The translations under genes and the position numbers were made by a program. DNA of 64,000 nucleotides from contig CP107199.1 in assembly GCA_025758065.1 (NCBI GenBank), positions 124,001 through 188,000 of the forward strand. Direction: 5' to 3'. This stretch comes from Lachnospiraceae bacterium (GTDB lineage Bacteria > Bacillota > Clostridia > Lachnospirales > Lachnospiraceae). The notes under the pieces were generated by a model. It had not been told where the DNA came from, did not search any database, and worked only from the letters and a program-made list of their open reading frames with translations. Positions 1-8,788 of this stretch are shown piece by piece (the first letter of the stretch is position 1; each line of letters starts with the position of its first letter).

Positions 1-451
1 CTCCTTCTTCCCATGCCTGTACAAACAGGTTATATACCTCCAGAAAGACTTCGTTTAAGATAGCGATATTTTCCAGACGCATTTCAAAAGCATAAACAAT
101 GTCTCCCCTGATCTCTGTATAAAGAGCAGACAATATCTGTCCATAGCCTTCTCCCAGCTCTTTTACCGCATAGTCCGGATTTGCAAAGCTTTCTTCATAA
201 TGTTCCGGCAAAATATCTTCGTAAAGCCTGTGATTTCGCTCCTGTAATTGGGTGAGAAAAAGCTTCCTTCCTTCCTGTCTTTCTTTTACCAGTTCCCCGA
301 TCATAAGGATAAAACGGGAAACACATCTAAAATAATTGCCGTAAGGCTGCCGGATATCCTCTTCTTCCATGGCTGTCACACGCTCCATAGAAAGGTCCAG
401 CCGTTCTCTTACGGCATCGTTTTCTTCCTGTAAAATTGTTCTGTAATCCAT
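1..451 (-). CDS. N-terminal part of an unrecognised protein (possibly aminopeptidase)
   Basis: The reading frame starts with MDYRTILQEENDAVRERLDL and stays open to the window edge, so only about 150 N-terminal residues are visible. The start is well supported: TAAGGAGGG lies about ten bases before the ATG at 451. The visible part is acidic and predicted helical, with no signal peptide, no membrane segment and no catalytic motif. It faintly recalls the N-terminal extension of M29-type leucyl aminopeptidases of Lachnospiraceae, but that is memory of the family and not a motif seen here. The downstream sequence would settle it. Confidence 0.6.
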   Translation of the reverse strand, partial: MDYRTILQEENDAVRERLDLSMERVTAMEEEDIRQPYGNYFRCVSRFILMIGELVKERQEGRKLFLTQLQERNHRLYEDILPEHYEESFANPDYAVKELGEGYGQILSALYTEIRGDIVYAFEMRLENIAILNEVFLEVYNLFVQAWEEG

Positions 452-529
452 AAAAACTATTCCCTCCTTATACATCCACATCTGCCTGCTGTGATACTTA
501 TATTTTGCCATTTTAACCCTGGTATCATT

Positions 530-853
530 TTATCTGAATATACCAGTAAATATAATGATGACCCATATAAGAAGGATGATTCCCTCTAAAGCCATCCCGA
601 TCCTGGCTAAAATATAATTACAGTCATCTTCTGTAAAGGAAAGGATGCCGTACCAGAGCCCCATAATGGCTGCTGCCATGCTTGAAAATCCATAGGCTCC
701 TGTATTCAGTCCCCCTTGTCCTGCATTTCTAACTGAAAAATACATACTTAAGGCACCTAAAAGAAGGGAGACGATTCCCAGACCCAGACAGTAGAAACTG
801 TTCTTTGCAAGGGGATTTTTCACATAGGAAACCTTATTTCCAATCTGTCTCAA
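530..853 (-). CDS. DUF6142-like small membrane protein, TTG start
   Basis: This is a 107-residue protein with three hydrophobic stretches (about residues 22-42, 54-70 and 85-105). It resembles the DUF6142 family of Clostridia, whose function is unknown. The start codon is TTG at 853, overlapping the TGA stop of the VanZ gene (TTGA). AGGAGG lies eight bases upstream, which makes this start convincing although no ATG is near. The overlap implies translational coupling to VanZ. The family name is from recall; the membrane character is visible directly. Confidence 0.75.
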   Translation of the reverse strand: MRQIGNKVSYVKNPLAKNSFYCLGLGIVSLLLGALSMYFSVRNAGQGGLNTGAYGFSSMAAAIMGLWYGILSFTEDDCNYILARIGMALEGIILLIWVIIIFTGIFR

Positions 854-1311
854 TGTATTTTCCTCCTGTAACGTAACTGCTGTACCAGACAGTAACAGCC
901 AAAGCCGAAAGCTGCTCCCAGTGTATTAAGGAACAGGTCATCTACATCAAAACTTCCCACTTTGAATATGAGCTGCAAAGTCTCTAAGATCAGGCTCCAG
1001 GTAAACCCAAAGGTCACTGTATTATACCATTTCTTACTTCTTCTGCTGATGACCGGCAGAAAAAATCCAAAGGGTGCAAAAGCAATGATATTTCCCACGA
1101 TATTGATCATAAACAATGGGAATCCCAGTACATTATAATATTTAAAATAACGGCTGATCTCTTTAAAAAGAATCAGGTTATAGACATAACCCCTGTCTGT
1201 ATCAGTCCGTCCGAATGACTCTGAAAAAAACATGAAATACGCCAGAAGGCACAGGTACAGTATAAACAGTACCCATCCCATCTTCTGGCTTTTAGTTGTG
1301 TTTCTGATCAT
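850..1311 (-). CDS. VanZ family membrane protein
   Basis: The 153-residue protein has four hydrophobic segments and the usual VanZ layout: an N-terminal helix, an extracytoplasmic loop, then NIIAFAPFGFFLPVI, followed by SLILETLQLIFKVGSFDVDDLFLNTLGAAFG. The ETLQ and DVDDLxxNTLG motifs are typical of VanZ. VanZ of Tn1546 gives low-level teicoplanin resistance, but most chromosomal VanZ-like proteins have no assigned role. There is no vanA-type gene nearby, so glycopeptide resistance should not be inferred. It overlaps the downstream DUF6142-like gene by four bases. Confidence 0.88.
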   Translation of the reverse strand: MIRNTTKSQKMGWVLFILYLCLLAYFMFFSESFGRTDTDRGYVYNLILFKEISRYFKYYNVLGFPLFMINIVGNIIAFAPFGFFLPVISRRSKKWYNTVTFGFTWSLILETLQLIFKVGSFDVDDLFLNTLGAAFGFGCYCLVQQLRYRRKIH

Positions 1312-1326
1312 CTGTGACCCCGCATC

Positions 1327-1476
1327 CTAAAATTCAATTTCGGATTTGCGTTTTAAAAGCAGCGCTCCATTGACAATGGAAATAATGCCCACAACAAGAC
1401 CTGTGACCAGGATCACAACACCTGCTGCAATACAGCCGGCTCCTGTAACCTTCATTGTTTTATATACTCTCTCCAT
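1327..1476 (-). CDS. 49-residue single-pass membrane protein
   Basis: This short frame reads MERVYKTMKVTGAGCIAAGV and then a second hydrophobic run, ending LLKRKSEIEF. GGAGGT stands eight bases before the ATG, so translation is likely. The residues at about 12-42 form one long or two short glycine-rich membrane segments, and the tail is charged. It begins 20 bases after pyrE stops and is probably the last gene of the pyr transcript. No function is recognised. Confidence 0.7.
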   Translation of the reverse strand: MERVYKTMKVTGAGCIAAGVVILVTGLVVGIISIVNGALLLKRKSEIEF

Positions 1477-1496
1477 ATTGCAACTACCTCCGGCTT

Positions 1497-2177
1497 TTAC
1501 TCGTTCTTTGCGCCGTACTGCTCATAATATGCATCAAGAGCTGTCTTGATCTTATCATCGATCACTACCTGACCATTGCATTCTTTGTTATAGAGACACT
1601 CAGTTACATCTGCCATGGTAACAATAGCTGCGGTTGGGAAGCCATACAGATCCTTTATCTCATCTAAGGCACTCTTGGTTCCTTTTCCGCGTTCCATACG
1701 GTTTAAGGAAACGATCAGGCCTTTGATCTCTACATCGCCCTGGGCTTTGATGATCGGGAAGGTCTCCTCAATAGACTTACCGGAAGTGGTAACATCCTCG
1801 ATGATCATAACACGGTCGCCGTCTTTGATCTTGCTTCCTAACAGGATTCCTGTATCACCGTGATCCTTTACTTCCTTACGGTTAGAGCAGTAGCGGATAT
1901 CCTTTCCGTACAGATCACTGATCGCCATAGTAGTAGCCACACTTAAGGGAATTCCCTTGTAAGCCGGTCCAAACAGTACGTCAAAATCCAGCCCAAAATT
2001 GTCATGGATCGCCTTTGCGTAATACTCACCTAACTTCTTTAACTGGGTACCTGTTACATAAGCACCTGCATTCATAAAGAACGGTGACTTTCTGCCGCTC
2101 TTTAAGGTGAAATCTCCAAATTTTAATACATTGCTCTCTACCATAAATTCAATAAATTCCTGCTTATAACTTTCCAT
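1497..2177 (-). CDS. pyrE: Orotate phosphoribosyltransferase
   Basis: PyrE joins orotate to PRPP to give OMP, the fifth step of UMP synthesis. The 226-residue protein carries the PRPP-binding signature VMIIEDVTTSGKS (about residues 122-134) and the lysine-rich FGDFTLKSGRKSPFF near the start. An in-frame ATG 17 codons upstream exists, but AAGGAGG lies seven bases before the ATG at 2177, so that start is chosen. It follows pyrD in the same direction; a small family A palindrome lies in the gap. Confidence 0.97.
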   Translation of the reverse strand: MESYKQEFIEFMVESNVLKFGDFTLKSGRKSPFFMNAGAYVTGTQLKKLGEYYAKAIHDNFGLDFDVLFGPAYKGIPLSVATTMAISDLYGKDIRYCSNRKEVKDHGDTGILLGSKIKDGDRVMIIEDVTTSGKSIEETFPIIKAQGDVEIKGLIVSLNRMERGKGTKSALDEIKDLYGFPTAAIVTMADVTECLYNKECNGQVVIDDKIKTALDAYYEQYGAKNE

Positions 2178-2198
2178 GGTAATAACCTCCTTGATTCT

Positions 2199-2250
2199 TA
2201 TATGTTCTCTCAGAATCTTTCTGTGCATGAGAGACTCCGGGAGGACATTA
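2199..2250. repeat. Short family A palindrome in the pyrD-pyrE gap
   Basis: The arms TATGTTCTCTCAGAATCTTT and GAGACTCCGGGAGGACATT form an imperfect hairpin of about 50 bases. It sits some 15 bases upstream of the pyrE ribosome site. The same terminal sequence occurs at 7074, 16706, 29988, 45718, 52590, 54226 and 57451. In RNA it would form a stem that could affect stability or translation of pyrE. Confidence 0.75.
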
Positions 2251-2279
2251 ATAATTTTTTCCCTGTGATCCTGTTATCA

Positions 2280-3182
2280 TCACTTTACTGCACCAATCAG
2301 CTGGTTAATATCTTCAATTCCATATTTTTCCATATATGCCTTAATTCCATCTACTGTTTTAACTGTAGCATATGGGTCATGGAAGTTTGCAGTACCGATG
2401 GCTACTGCTGTTGCACCTGCAAGGATAAACTCCAGAGCATCATCTGCATTGCAGATACCACCCATACCGATAATAGGCACCTTTACTGCCTGGGCAACCT
2501 GATATACCATGCGTACGGCTACCGGACGGATCGCCGGACCGGAAAGTCCTCCTGTTTTGTTGGCAACTGCAAAAGTTCTGCGGTTAATATCGATCTTCAT
2601 ACCAGTTAAAGTATTGATCAGGGAAATAGCATCTGCACCGCCTGCTTCTGCTGCCTTTGCCATAACAGTAATATCTGTTACATTTGGGCTTAATTTCATA
2701 ACAACCGGCTGTTTTGCATGGGCTTTTACAGCCTTCGTGATAGCCTCCACTGCCTTAGGATCCTGGCCAAAGGCAATACCGCCCTCTTTTACGTTTGGAC
2801 AAGAAATATTGATCTCCAGCATATCTACCGGCTCATCTCCCAGACGTTCTACTACATCAATGTAATCTTCTGTGGTCTTTCCACACACATTGACTACGAT
2901 CTTTGTATCATATTTCTTTAAAAATGGAATATCTCTCTTTGCGAATACATCAATCCCCGGGTTCTGCAGACCAATGGCATTGATCATGCCGCCGTAGGTC
3001 TCAGCGATCCTTGGTGTTGGATTTCCCGGCCATGGCACATTTGCCACACCTTTTGTAACAACAGCACCAAGACGGCTTAAGTCAACAAATTCGCTGTATT
3101 CCATACCGGAACCAAAGGTGCCGGACGCTTCCATAACCGGATTTTTAAATTCCACTCCGGCAATCTTTACACTCATATTCAT
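2280..3182 (-). CDS. pyrD: Dihydroorotate dehydrogenase, class 1B catalytic subunit
   Basis: This is the FMN subunit that oxidises dihydroorotate to orotate; in class 1B enzymes electrons pass to NAD through PyrK. FKNPVMEASGTFGSG near the N-terminus and the catalytic cysteine in EINISCPNVKEGG are visible, as is the FMN phosphate site IIGMGGI. At about 300 residues it has the normal class 1B length. An alternative ATG at 3224 overlaps the pyrK stop (TAATG), but it would add 14 residues not typical of the family. GGAGG lies twelve bases before the chosen start, which is a little long. Confidence 0.95.
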   Translation of the reverse strand: MNMSVKIAGVEFKNPVMEASGTFGSGMEYSEFVDLSRLGAVVTKGVANVPWPGNPTPRIAETYGGMINAIGLQNPGIDVFAKRDIPFLKKYDTKIVVNVCGKTTEDYIDVVERLGDEPVDMLEINISCPNVKEGGIAFGQDPKAVEAITKAVKAHAKQPVVMKLSPNVTDITVMAKAAEAGGADAISLINTLTGMKIDINRRTFAVANKTGGLSGPAIRPVAVRMVYQVAQAVKVPIIGMGGICNADDALEFILAGATAVAIGTANFHDPYATVKTVDGIKAYMEKYGIEDINQLIGAVK

Positions 3183-3223
3183 AATTCGGTCCTGCCTCCT
3201 GCTTTTATTCATGTTCTTAAACA

Positions 3224-4009
3224 TTACAATTCAATGTCTTCTGCCAGGAATACGGGACCATCCTTACAGATACGCTTGTTATGTACCTGGGAATGTTCGT
3301 CCACATCCTTTGTCTGGCAGGTGCAGGCCAGACAGGCACCGATACCGCAGGCCATTTTTTCTTCCAGGGATAAATAACAGGGAATACCTTTTTCCTGGCT
3401 GTATGCCTTTAAGGCACGAAGCATAGGTGTTGGTCCGCAGGCATAGATCACATCTGCCTTCAGGTCATTTTCACGGATAGCATCTAATACATTTCCCTTT
3501 GTTCCCACACTGCCATCTTCTGTAGCAACAGTTACTAAACCATATGCTTCAAATTCTTCCTTTAAGAACATATGGCTGTCACGGTAGCCGATCACAGACT
3601 GTACCATTTCACTGCCGTTTATTTCATTTAACGCTTTTGCAAGCTGGAGCATTGGAGGAATACCAATACCACCGCCAATGAGGAATGCTTTCTTTCCTTC
3701 TAATAATGGAAAACCATTTCCCAATGGTCCTAATACATCAATGGTATCACCTGCTGCCAGAGCAGAAAATTCCTTTGTTCCAGCTCCTGCTACACGGTAT
3801 ACCAGGCGCAGCTCGCCCTTTTCTTTATCAATACCACAAAGACTGATAGGTCTTGGAAGCAGTCTGGATCCGTCTTTAGAATAAAGGGATACAAACTGTC
3901 CAGGCACAGCCTGGGCTGCAATCTCACCTGCAGCCAGTCTTAAATCATAAATTCCTTCTGCCAGCTGTACCTGTGAGGTAACAGCAGCTGTCATTTTCAA
4001 TTTTGCCAT
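3224..4009 (-). CDS. pyrK: Dihydroorotate dehydrogenase electron transfer subunit
   Basis: PyrK carries FAD and a [2Fe-2S] cluster and passes electrons from PyrD to NAD. The 261-residue protein shows an FAD-binding beta barrel (LLPRPISLCGID), a nucleotide-binding motif FLIGGGIGIPPML, and the cluster cysteines in CGIGACLACTC plus a fourth in RICKDGPVF. It lies directly upstream of pyrD, whose first possible start overlaps its stop. Its presence fixes the PyrD class as 1B. Confidence 0.96.
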   Translation of the reverse strand: MAKLKMTAAVTSQVQLAEGIYDLRLAAGEIAAQAVPGQFVSLYSKDGSRLLPRPISLCGIDKEKGELRLVYRVAGAGTKEFSALAAGDTIDVLGPLGNGFPLLEGKKAFLIGGGIGIPPMLQLAKALNEINGSEMVQSVIGYRDSHMFLKEEFEAYGLVTVATEDGSVGTKGNVLDAIRENDLKADVIYACGPTPMLRALKAYSQEKGIPCYLSLEEKMACGIGACLACTCQTKDVDEHSQVHNKRICKDGPVFLAEDIEL

Positions 4010-4080
4010 GTTGTTTTTCCAACCTTTTTTGTTTCTTGCCTGTTGTTCACAGTAGTGTGCTGATCATTGTATCATGCTTA

Positions 4081-4998
4081 CTACAGTACACTGTTGATGT
4101 CAGCAACCATATCCATAACTGCCTGTCTGGATGCTTCTGCAAAATGCTCCGGACCAAACTGTTTGTATTTTTCCTGACGATAAGCTGCAATAATTCCTCT
4201 GGAAGAGTTTACGATCGCACCTAAACCATCTTCATTAAAGCAGTGCTTTAAGTCTGCTGCAGTACCACCCTGTGCGCCATATCCTGGTACCAGGAAATAG
4301 GTATGCGGCATCAGCTTTCTTAAGATCTTGCTCATTTCCGGATAAGTAGCACCTACTACTGCGCCTACGTTACTGTAAGCTCCGTCCATGGACATGTTGC
4401 CCCACTCTACTACCTTTTCAGCTACTAATTCGTAAAGAGGACGGCCATCGATCAGTCTGTCCTGGAACTCGCCGCTGGATGGATTGGAAGTCTTTACCAG
4501 AACAAAGATCCCCTTATCATTTGCATTACATGCTTCTACGAAAGGTTTTACGCCGTCTGTTCCAAGGTATGGATTTACAGTCAGGATATCGGTATCAAAA
4601 CCGCTGTAAGATTTAGAACCCACCTGTACTTTGCCCAGATGTCCGGTTGCATATGCAGCGGAAGTAGAGCCGATATCGCCTCTCTTTGCATCACCGATTA
4701 CTACCAGGCCTTTTTCATGGCAGTAATCTACGGTTTTCTTATAAACTACTAATCCCTCAATGCCAAACTGCTCGTACATAGCGATCTGTGGCTTTACTGC
4801 CGGGATCAGATCATAGGTATTATCAATAATCTCTTTATTATACTGCCAGATAGCTTCTGCAGCTCCCTCTAAGGTCTCTCCATAAACATCAAATGCCCTT
4901 TTTACAATGTGCTCTGGCACATAGGAAAGCATTGGGTCTAAGCCTACGCAGATTGGAGCCTTTGTCTTCTGGATTTTTTCGATTAACTGACTGATCAT
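4081..4998 (-). CDS. pyrF: Orotidine 5'-phosphate decarboxylase (long type)
   Basis: PyrF decarboxylates OMP to UMP. The 305-residue protein belongs to the longer family-2 type: PICVGLDPML at residues 16-25 and the catalytic lysine-aspartate motif VIGDAKRGDIGSTSAAYA are clear. AAGGAGG lies seven bases before the ATG. It is the first gene of the pyr cluster, so the operon promoter should lie in 5000-5250. No PyrR-type attenuator was seen there. Confidence 0.96.
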   Translation of the reverse strand: MISQLIEKIQKTKAPICVGLDPMLSYVPEHIVKRAFDVYGETLEGAAEAIWQYNKEIIDNTYDLIPAVKPQIAMYEQFGIEGLVVYKKTVDYCHEKGLVVIGDAKRGDIGSTSAAYATGHLGKVQVGSKSYSGFDTDILTVNPYLGTDGVKPFVEACNANDKGIFVLVKTSNPSSGEFQDRLIDGRPLYELVAEKVVEWGNMSMDGAYSNVGAVVGATYPEMSKILRKLMPHTYFLVPGYGAQGGTAADLKHCFNEDGLGAIVNSSRGIIAAYRQEKYKQFGPEHFAEASRQAVMDMVADINSVL

Positions 4999-5177
4999 AT
5001 TGTTCCTCCTTGGTTATGGTACACTCTTTGTACATTGATCCACAACATCTCACTGCACGGCTTTGCCGTATAAGAAGCATCGCTGTGGATGATTATCCCC
5101 ATTTTAACATAGATACCGCATTTCTTCAAGAAAACTTGGCGCTGCAGGCAGATTTCATGTTCTTAATTATTGCGCCA

Positions 5178-5203
5178 GTACATCGTTTCGTAAATAACTG
5201 TAC
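5178..5203. repeat. 26-base dispersed repeat, family E
   Basis: This is a 26-base motif beginning GTACATCGTTTCGTAAATAA and ending CTGTAC. The outer five bases are inverted (GTACA/TGTAC). Copies are at 9622, 15779 (one change) and 48735 (degenerate left end). All lie between genes, usually just after a coding region. The 5000-5255 gap holds no gene. The role is unknown; it does not look like a dif site. Confidence 0.8.
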
Positions 5204-5255
5204 GAATCGCGTAGGATGCGGATTTGAGTGTGCAGGTCTAAAAACTATAGTTATT

Positions 5256-7049
5256 TCAAAAACGATATACTAGTTCCTCAAACTCATTTAACAGCTCTTC
5301 AAAGAATTTAAGTGCTTCCTCCACCGGGCCTGTATGGGACATATCCACACCTGCCAGCTTTAACAGCTCAATAGGAGTATCACAACAGCCACCGCTTAAA
5401 AATTTCCTGTATCCTTCTAAAATACCAGGTTCTCCATTAAATATCTTCCTGCTGATAGCGATCGCCGCAGAAAAGCCGGTAGCGTACTGATATACATAAA
5501 ATGGTGTATAAAAATGGGGGATCCGTTCCCATTCATACTGGATCTCAGGATCGGTCACTGTATCAGGTCCAAAATAATCTTCATTTAACTTCTTATAAAT
5601 ACTGCAAAGACTCTGGGAAGTCAGGCTTTCCCCTGTTGCTGCCATCTCATGGGCTTTCTGCTCAAACTCCGCAAACATGGTCTGACGGAACAAGGTTCCC
5701 CTGAAGCTTTCCAGAAAATAATTTAATAAATAAGCCTTTTCCTGTTTATCTTTGCTGTTCTTTAACAAATGACGGATCAGCAGGGCCTCATTACAGGTGG
5801 AAGCCACTTCTGCCACAAAGATCTTATAGCCGCTATAGGTATAAGACTGATTCTTATTGGAATACCATGTATGGATAGAATGGCCCATTTCATGAGCCAG
5901 CGTAAATACATCATTTAAGGTTCCGTGGAAATTTAACAATACATATGGGTGGCAGCCATAAACACCCCAGGAATAAGCACCACTGCGCTTTCCTTCATTT
6001 TCGTACACATCGATCCAGCGGTTTTCAAAACCTTCCTGAAGAAGGCCCAGATATTCTTCTCCCATAGGCGCAAGACCTGTTCTTACAATATTTTTGGCTT
6101 CTTCAAAGGTATAATGGCGGTCTGCTTCTGCCACCACAGGCACATACAGATCATACATGTGAAGCTCATCCAGACCCATTATTTTTTTACGAAGAGAGGC
6201 ATATCTGTGGAGTAATGGGAGATTTTTTCTCACAGATGCCACCAGATTATCATATACTGTCTCAGGAACTTCATTTCCAGAAAGACTTGCCTGACGGCTG
6301 GAATCATAATTTCTGGCTTTCGCATAGAATACTGCCTGTTTCACATTGGTAGCGAAAGCAGCTGATAATGTATTTGAAAACTGTTTGTATACACTATACA
6401 GATTTTCGAAAGCTTCTTTCCGGATCTCTCTGTTCTGATCTTCCAACAGGGCAATGTAATTTCCATGAGTAAGTGGAATTTCTTTTCCCTCTGCGTCATG
6501 AACTGCCGGAAAACGGACATCTGCATTGTTAAACATGGTAAATACCTGGCTGCCCCCCTGAGTTGCCTCATAGGACTGGGCCAGCAGCTGTTCCATTTCT
6601 TTTGACAGAGTGTGGCTCTTGCGTTCTAACAGCTGATCTAACAGACGACCAAAATGTTTAAGACCAGAGTGTGTGCTTCTGAATTTTTCTAATGTTTCTT
6701 CTGGAATGGCTAAAATCTCCGGAACCATATAGGATGAATTTTCAGATGCACGGATATTTAAAAGCTGGGCTCTGGAAAACATGTCCTGATACAGGTCATT
6801 TGCCGTATCTTCATCAGAACGCATTCTTGCATATACATACAGGCGTTCTGCTTTTAAACTGAACTCATCATCGAATTTCAGACACTGGTATAAATTTTCT
6901 GCTTTTTCTGCCAGCTTACCCTTAAATTCCCCGTATGTTTCAAGCTGGTCAGACGCTTCCTTTAACTGTTTTTCCCAGGTCTCATTATTCGGGACCATAT
7001 CTTCCAGCCTCCAGGTGGTAGAAATTTCTGCTTCTCCTCTTTTCTTCAT
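5256..7049 (-). CDS. pepF: Oligoendopeptidase F, M3 metallopeptidase
   Basis: PepF is a cytoplasmic zinc peptidase that degrades peptides of roughly 7-17 residues. The 597-residue length is normal for the family. The zinc site HEMGHSIH lies near residue 388, with the third ligand in EVASTCNEALL about 25 residues on. The N-terminal helical domain (TTWRLEDMVPNNETW) is typical of PepF/PepB. The start has AGAGGGG upstream. It stands alone, transcribed toward the pyr operon but separated from it by about 250 bases. Confidence 0.95.
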   Translation of the reverse strand: MKKRGEAEISTTWRLEDMVPNNETWEKQLKEASDQLETYGEFKGKLAEKAENLYQCLKFDDEFSLKAERLYVYARMRSDEDTANDLYQDMFSRAQLLNIRASENSSYMVPEILAIPEETLEKFRSTHSGLKHFGRLLDQLLERKSHTLSKEMEQLLAQSYEATQGGSQVFTMFNNADVRFPAVHDAEGKEIPLTHGNYIALLEDQNREIRKEAFENLYSVYKQFSNTLSAAFATNVKQAVFYAKARNYDSSRQASLSGNEVPETVYDNLVASVRKNLPLLHRYASLRKKIMGLDELHMYDLYVPVVAEADRHYTFEEAKNIVRTGLAPMGEEYLGLLQEGFENRWIDVYENEGKRSGAYSWGVYGCHPYVLLNFHGTLNDVFTLAHEMGHSIHTWYSNKNQSYTYSGYKIFVAEVASTCNEALLIRHLLKNSKDKQEKAYLLNYFLESFRGTLFRQTMFAEFEQKAHEMAATGESLTSQSLCSIYKKLNEDYFGPDTVTDPEIQYEWERIPHFYTPFYVYQYATGFSAAIAISRKIFNGEPGILEGYRKFLSGGCCDTPIELLKLAGVDMSHTGPVEEALKFFEELLNEFEELVYRF

Positions 7050-7073
7050 GAATGTACCCCTCTTTCTATGATT

Positions 7074-7140
7074 AATGCCCTCTCAGAATCTTTATGTGCA
7101 TGATTTTGTGAGAAGATTTTTCCGAAAATACATTGATTAC
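7074..7140. repeat. Family A half element upstream of pepF
   Basis: CCCTCTCAGAATCTTTATGT is followed by TTTGTGAGAAGATTTTTCC. These match the two inner parts of the long family A elements at 29988 and 45718, but one outer arm is missing. The copy lies in the pepF leader. Confidence 0.55.
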
Positions 7141-7319
7141 TGCGAAAATGCTGCCAAGTGACTATTAATCCTGCATGCTTGCACCAAGAGCCCATAGACC
7201 TTTAGCTGCTGACATCCCTTTATGGCATATGGTAATGTCACAGTTAAATAATGTGTTTGTTTAGATACAGATGTGCCCCGGCAGTGCCGGGGCTGATATA
7301 ATACTTTATATAAACTTAT
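7141..7319. other. Gene-free stretch with a strong GC hairpin
   Basis: No gene is seen here. At 7274-7289 CCCCGGCA is followed by its complement TGCCGGGG, a strong stem with almost no loop. Neither side has a T run, so it is not a standard terminator. It separates the pepF leader from the family D repeat after lrgB. Confidence 0.5.
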
Positions 7320-7511
7320 ATTTTAGACCTTTGGCCCCTGGTGATACCGGATTGCTGCGTGCTTTGCACTCCCGCAATCCTAAAAATATTCGTAATCCGC
7401 TCATTTTTCTTCAAAAAATGGCTCCTTACTCATGTTTTTGGCGGGTCCCAAGTTCAAAAATCCTCCTGCAAGCAAGCCCTCGTCGGATTTTAGACCTTTG
7501 GCCCCTGGTAT
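7320..7511. repeat. Full-length family D element downstream of lrgB
   Basis: The element is bounded by a direct repeat, ATTTTAGACCTTTGGCCCCT, at both ends (about 7321 and 7488). Inside are the left module, GATACCGGATTGCTGCGTGC then TTTGCACTCCCGCAATCC, and the right module, CAAAAATCCTCCTGCAAGCA. A copy of the same organisation lies inverted at 15541-15690. Split halves flank the MATE gene (30741 and 32279), and another fragment is at 59344. Confidence 0.75.
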
Positions 7512-7513
7512 CA

Positions 7514-8215
7514 TCATATAAATTTAGATGCGATCGGTACTGCAACTACAGTGAGAAGGCCGGCCACTGCAATGGAAAGGCTGCTCATAGCGCCTTCTAC
7601 TTCTCCTAATTCCAGCGCTTTGGCTGTGCCTACTGCATGGGCACTGGTACCAAATGCCAGGCCTTTTGCTACCGGATGATGGATCTTTGCAAGCTTAAGC
7701 ACAGTCTCACCAACCATATTTCCCAGCACACCGGTAATAATAATGCTGATAACAGTCAGTGTTACAATGCCGCCTGCTTCTTCACTGACGCCCATTCCAA
7801 TAGCAGTTGTAATGGACTTTGGAAGCAGTGTTACATAATGGGCATGGGACAATCCCAGAACACGGCACATGAGGAAAATACTCACTGCACTGGTGGCAAC
7901 TCCGGAAATAATGCTTACTGCAACAGCTGCGCCATGCTTCTTTAACAAATGAAGCTGCTTATACAGCGGGATCGCCAGACATACAGTTGCCGGTGTGAGA
8001 AGCCAGCTTAAATAAGATGCTCCCTTATTATATGTATCATAATCAATTCCTACTCCCAGTAAAAATGCAATGATCACGATAACAGATACCAGGATGGGAT
8101 TTAAAAAGGCAAGCTTTGTTTTCTGCTTCAGCCAGCAGGCAAACAGATAGGCTCCTATACTTAAAGTAAGTCCCCAATACTGGGAATTTCCCAGAATTTC
8201 TCTTAATGCGCTCAT
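7514..8215 (-). CDS. lrgB: LrgB/CidB family membrane protein
   Basis: The 233-residue protein has about seven hydrophobic segments and the LrgB signatures LPKSITTAIGMGVSEEAGG and FGTSAHAVGTAKALELGEVEGAMSSL. In Staphylococcus LrgA/LrgB modulate murein hydrolase activity; homologues elsewhere have been linked to pyruvate or glycolate transport. It starts four bases after lrgA stops, so the two are co-transcribed. No LytSR-type regulator lies beside it. Confidence 0.93.
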   Translation of the reverse strand: MSALREILGNSQYWGLTLSIGAYLFACWLKQKTKLAFLNPILVSVIVIIAFLLGVGIDYDTYNKGASYLSWLLTPATVCLAIPLYKQLHLLKKHGAAVAVSIISGVATSAVSIFLMCRVLGLSHAHYVTLLPKSITTAIGMGVSEEAGGIVTLTVISIIITGVLGNMVGETVLKLAKIHHPVAKGLAFGTSAHAVGTAKALELGEVEGAMSSLSIAVAGLLTVVAVPIASKFI

Positions 8216-8219
8216 TTGA

Positions 8220-8582
8220 TCATTTCTCCTTTTTCTTCTCTGCTGATTCCATCATAAACTGTGCTACTTTTCCGGTAACGATCATTACTACCACTGTGGA
8301 AACTGCGATAATGATCAAAAATGGGATAAGAACTGCTTTCAGCTCATCTGCGCACTCCAGGATCCCTACTGTTGCCGGTACAAACATCATAGACATGGTA
8401 TCCATCAGGAAATTGCCGGTTCCTTCTACGCTTTCCAGCTTTACCACGCCAGTCATAAGAGCTGCCAGCATAAGAAAAAGACCATACACGCCTGCCGGAA
8501 CAGGTAATGGAAGGATCTTGTTTAAAAATTCTCCTGCCAGAGTGATTCCCAGGATAATACCGATTTGTCTTACGTATTTCAT
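8220..8582 (-). CDS. lrgA: CidA/LrgA family holin-like protein
   Basis: The 120-residue protein has four hydrophobic segments and the family motifs GEFLNKILPLPVPAGVYGLFLM and FFVPATVG-like MMFVPATVGIL. The frame extends 53 codons further up, but AGGAGG lies ten bases before the ATG at 8582 and the N-terminus then matches the family. It is the partner of lrgB and the first gene of the pair. Confidence 0.92.
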   Translation of the reverse strand: MKYVRQIGIILGITLAGEFLNKILPLPVPAGVYGLFLMLAALMTGVVKLESVEGTGNFLMDTMSMMFVPATVGILECADELKAVLIPFLIIIAVSTVVVMIVTGKVAQFMMESAEKKKEK

Positions 8583-8788
8583 CTTTGCTTTTCCTCCTGA
8601 TATTTTAATGTCCTCTTCTATATCCGAAGATTTTTTCTGGACTATTCTACCACTGCAATTTTTCATATTCAAGAGACTATGGCGGAAATACACAAAAAAT
8701 ACAATCCTGGCTTTCAACAATGGTTGCATACCGGAAACCATTGGATTACAATAAAAGCATTATGAAAACTATGTTGGGAGCTTATTTC

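Noticed and set aside
850..1311. VanZ as a sign of glycopeptide resistance
   Set aside because: No vanA/B-type ligase or vanHX gene lies nearby, and chromosomal VanZ-like proteins are common in Clostridia.
5178..5203. dif or phage attachment site
   Set aside because: The motif occurs several times, lacks the XerC/XerD arm pattern, and no integrase is nearby.
5000..5255. PyrR attenuator before pyrF
   Set aside because: No PyrR binding-loop sequence and no terminator/anti-terminator pair were seen.
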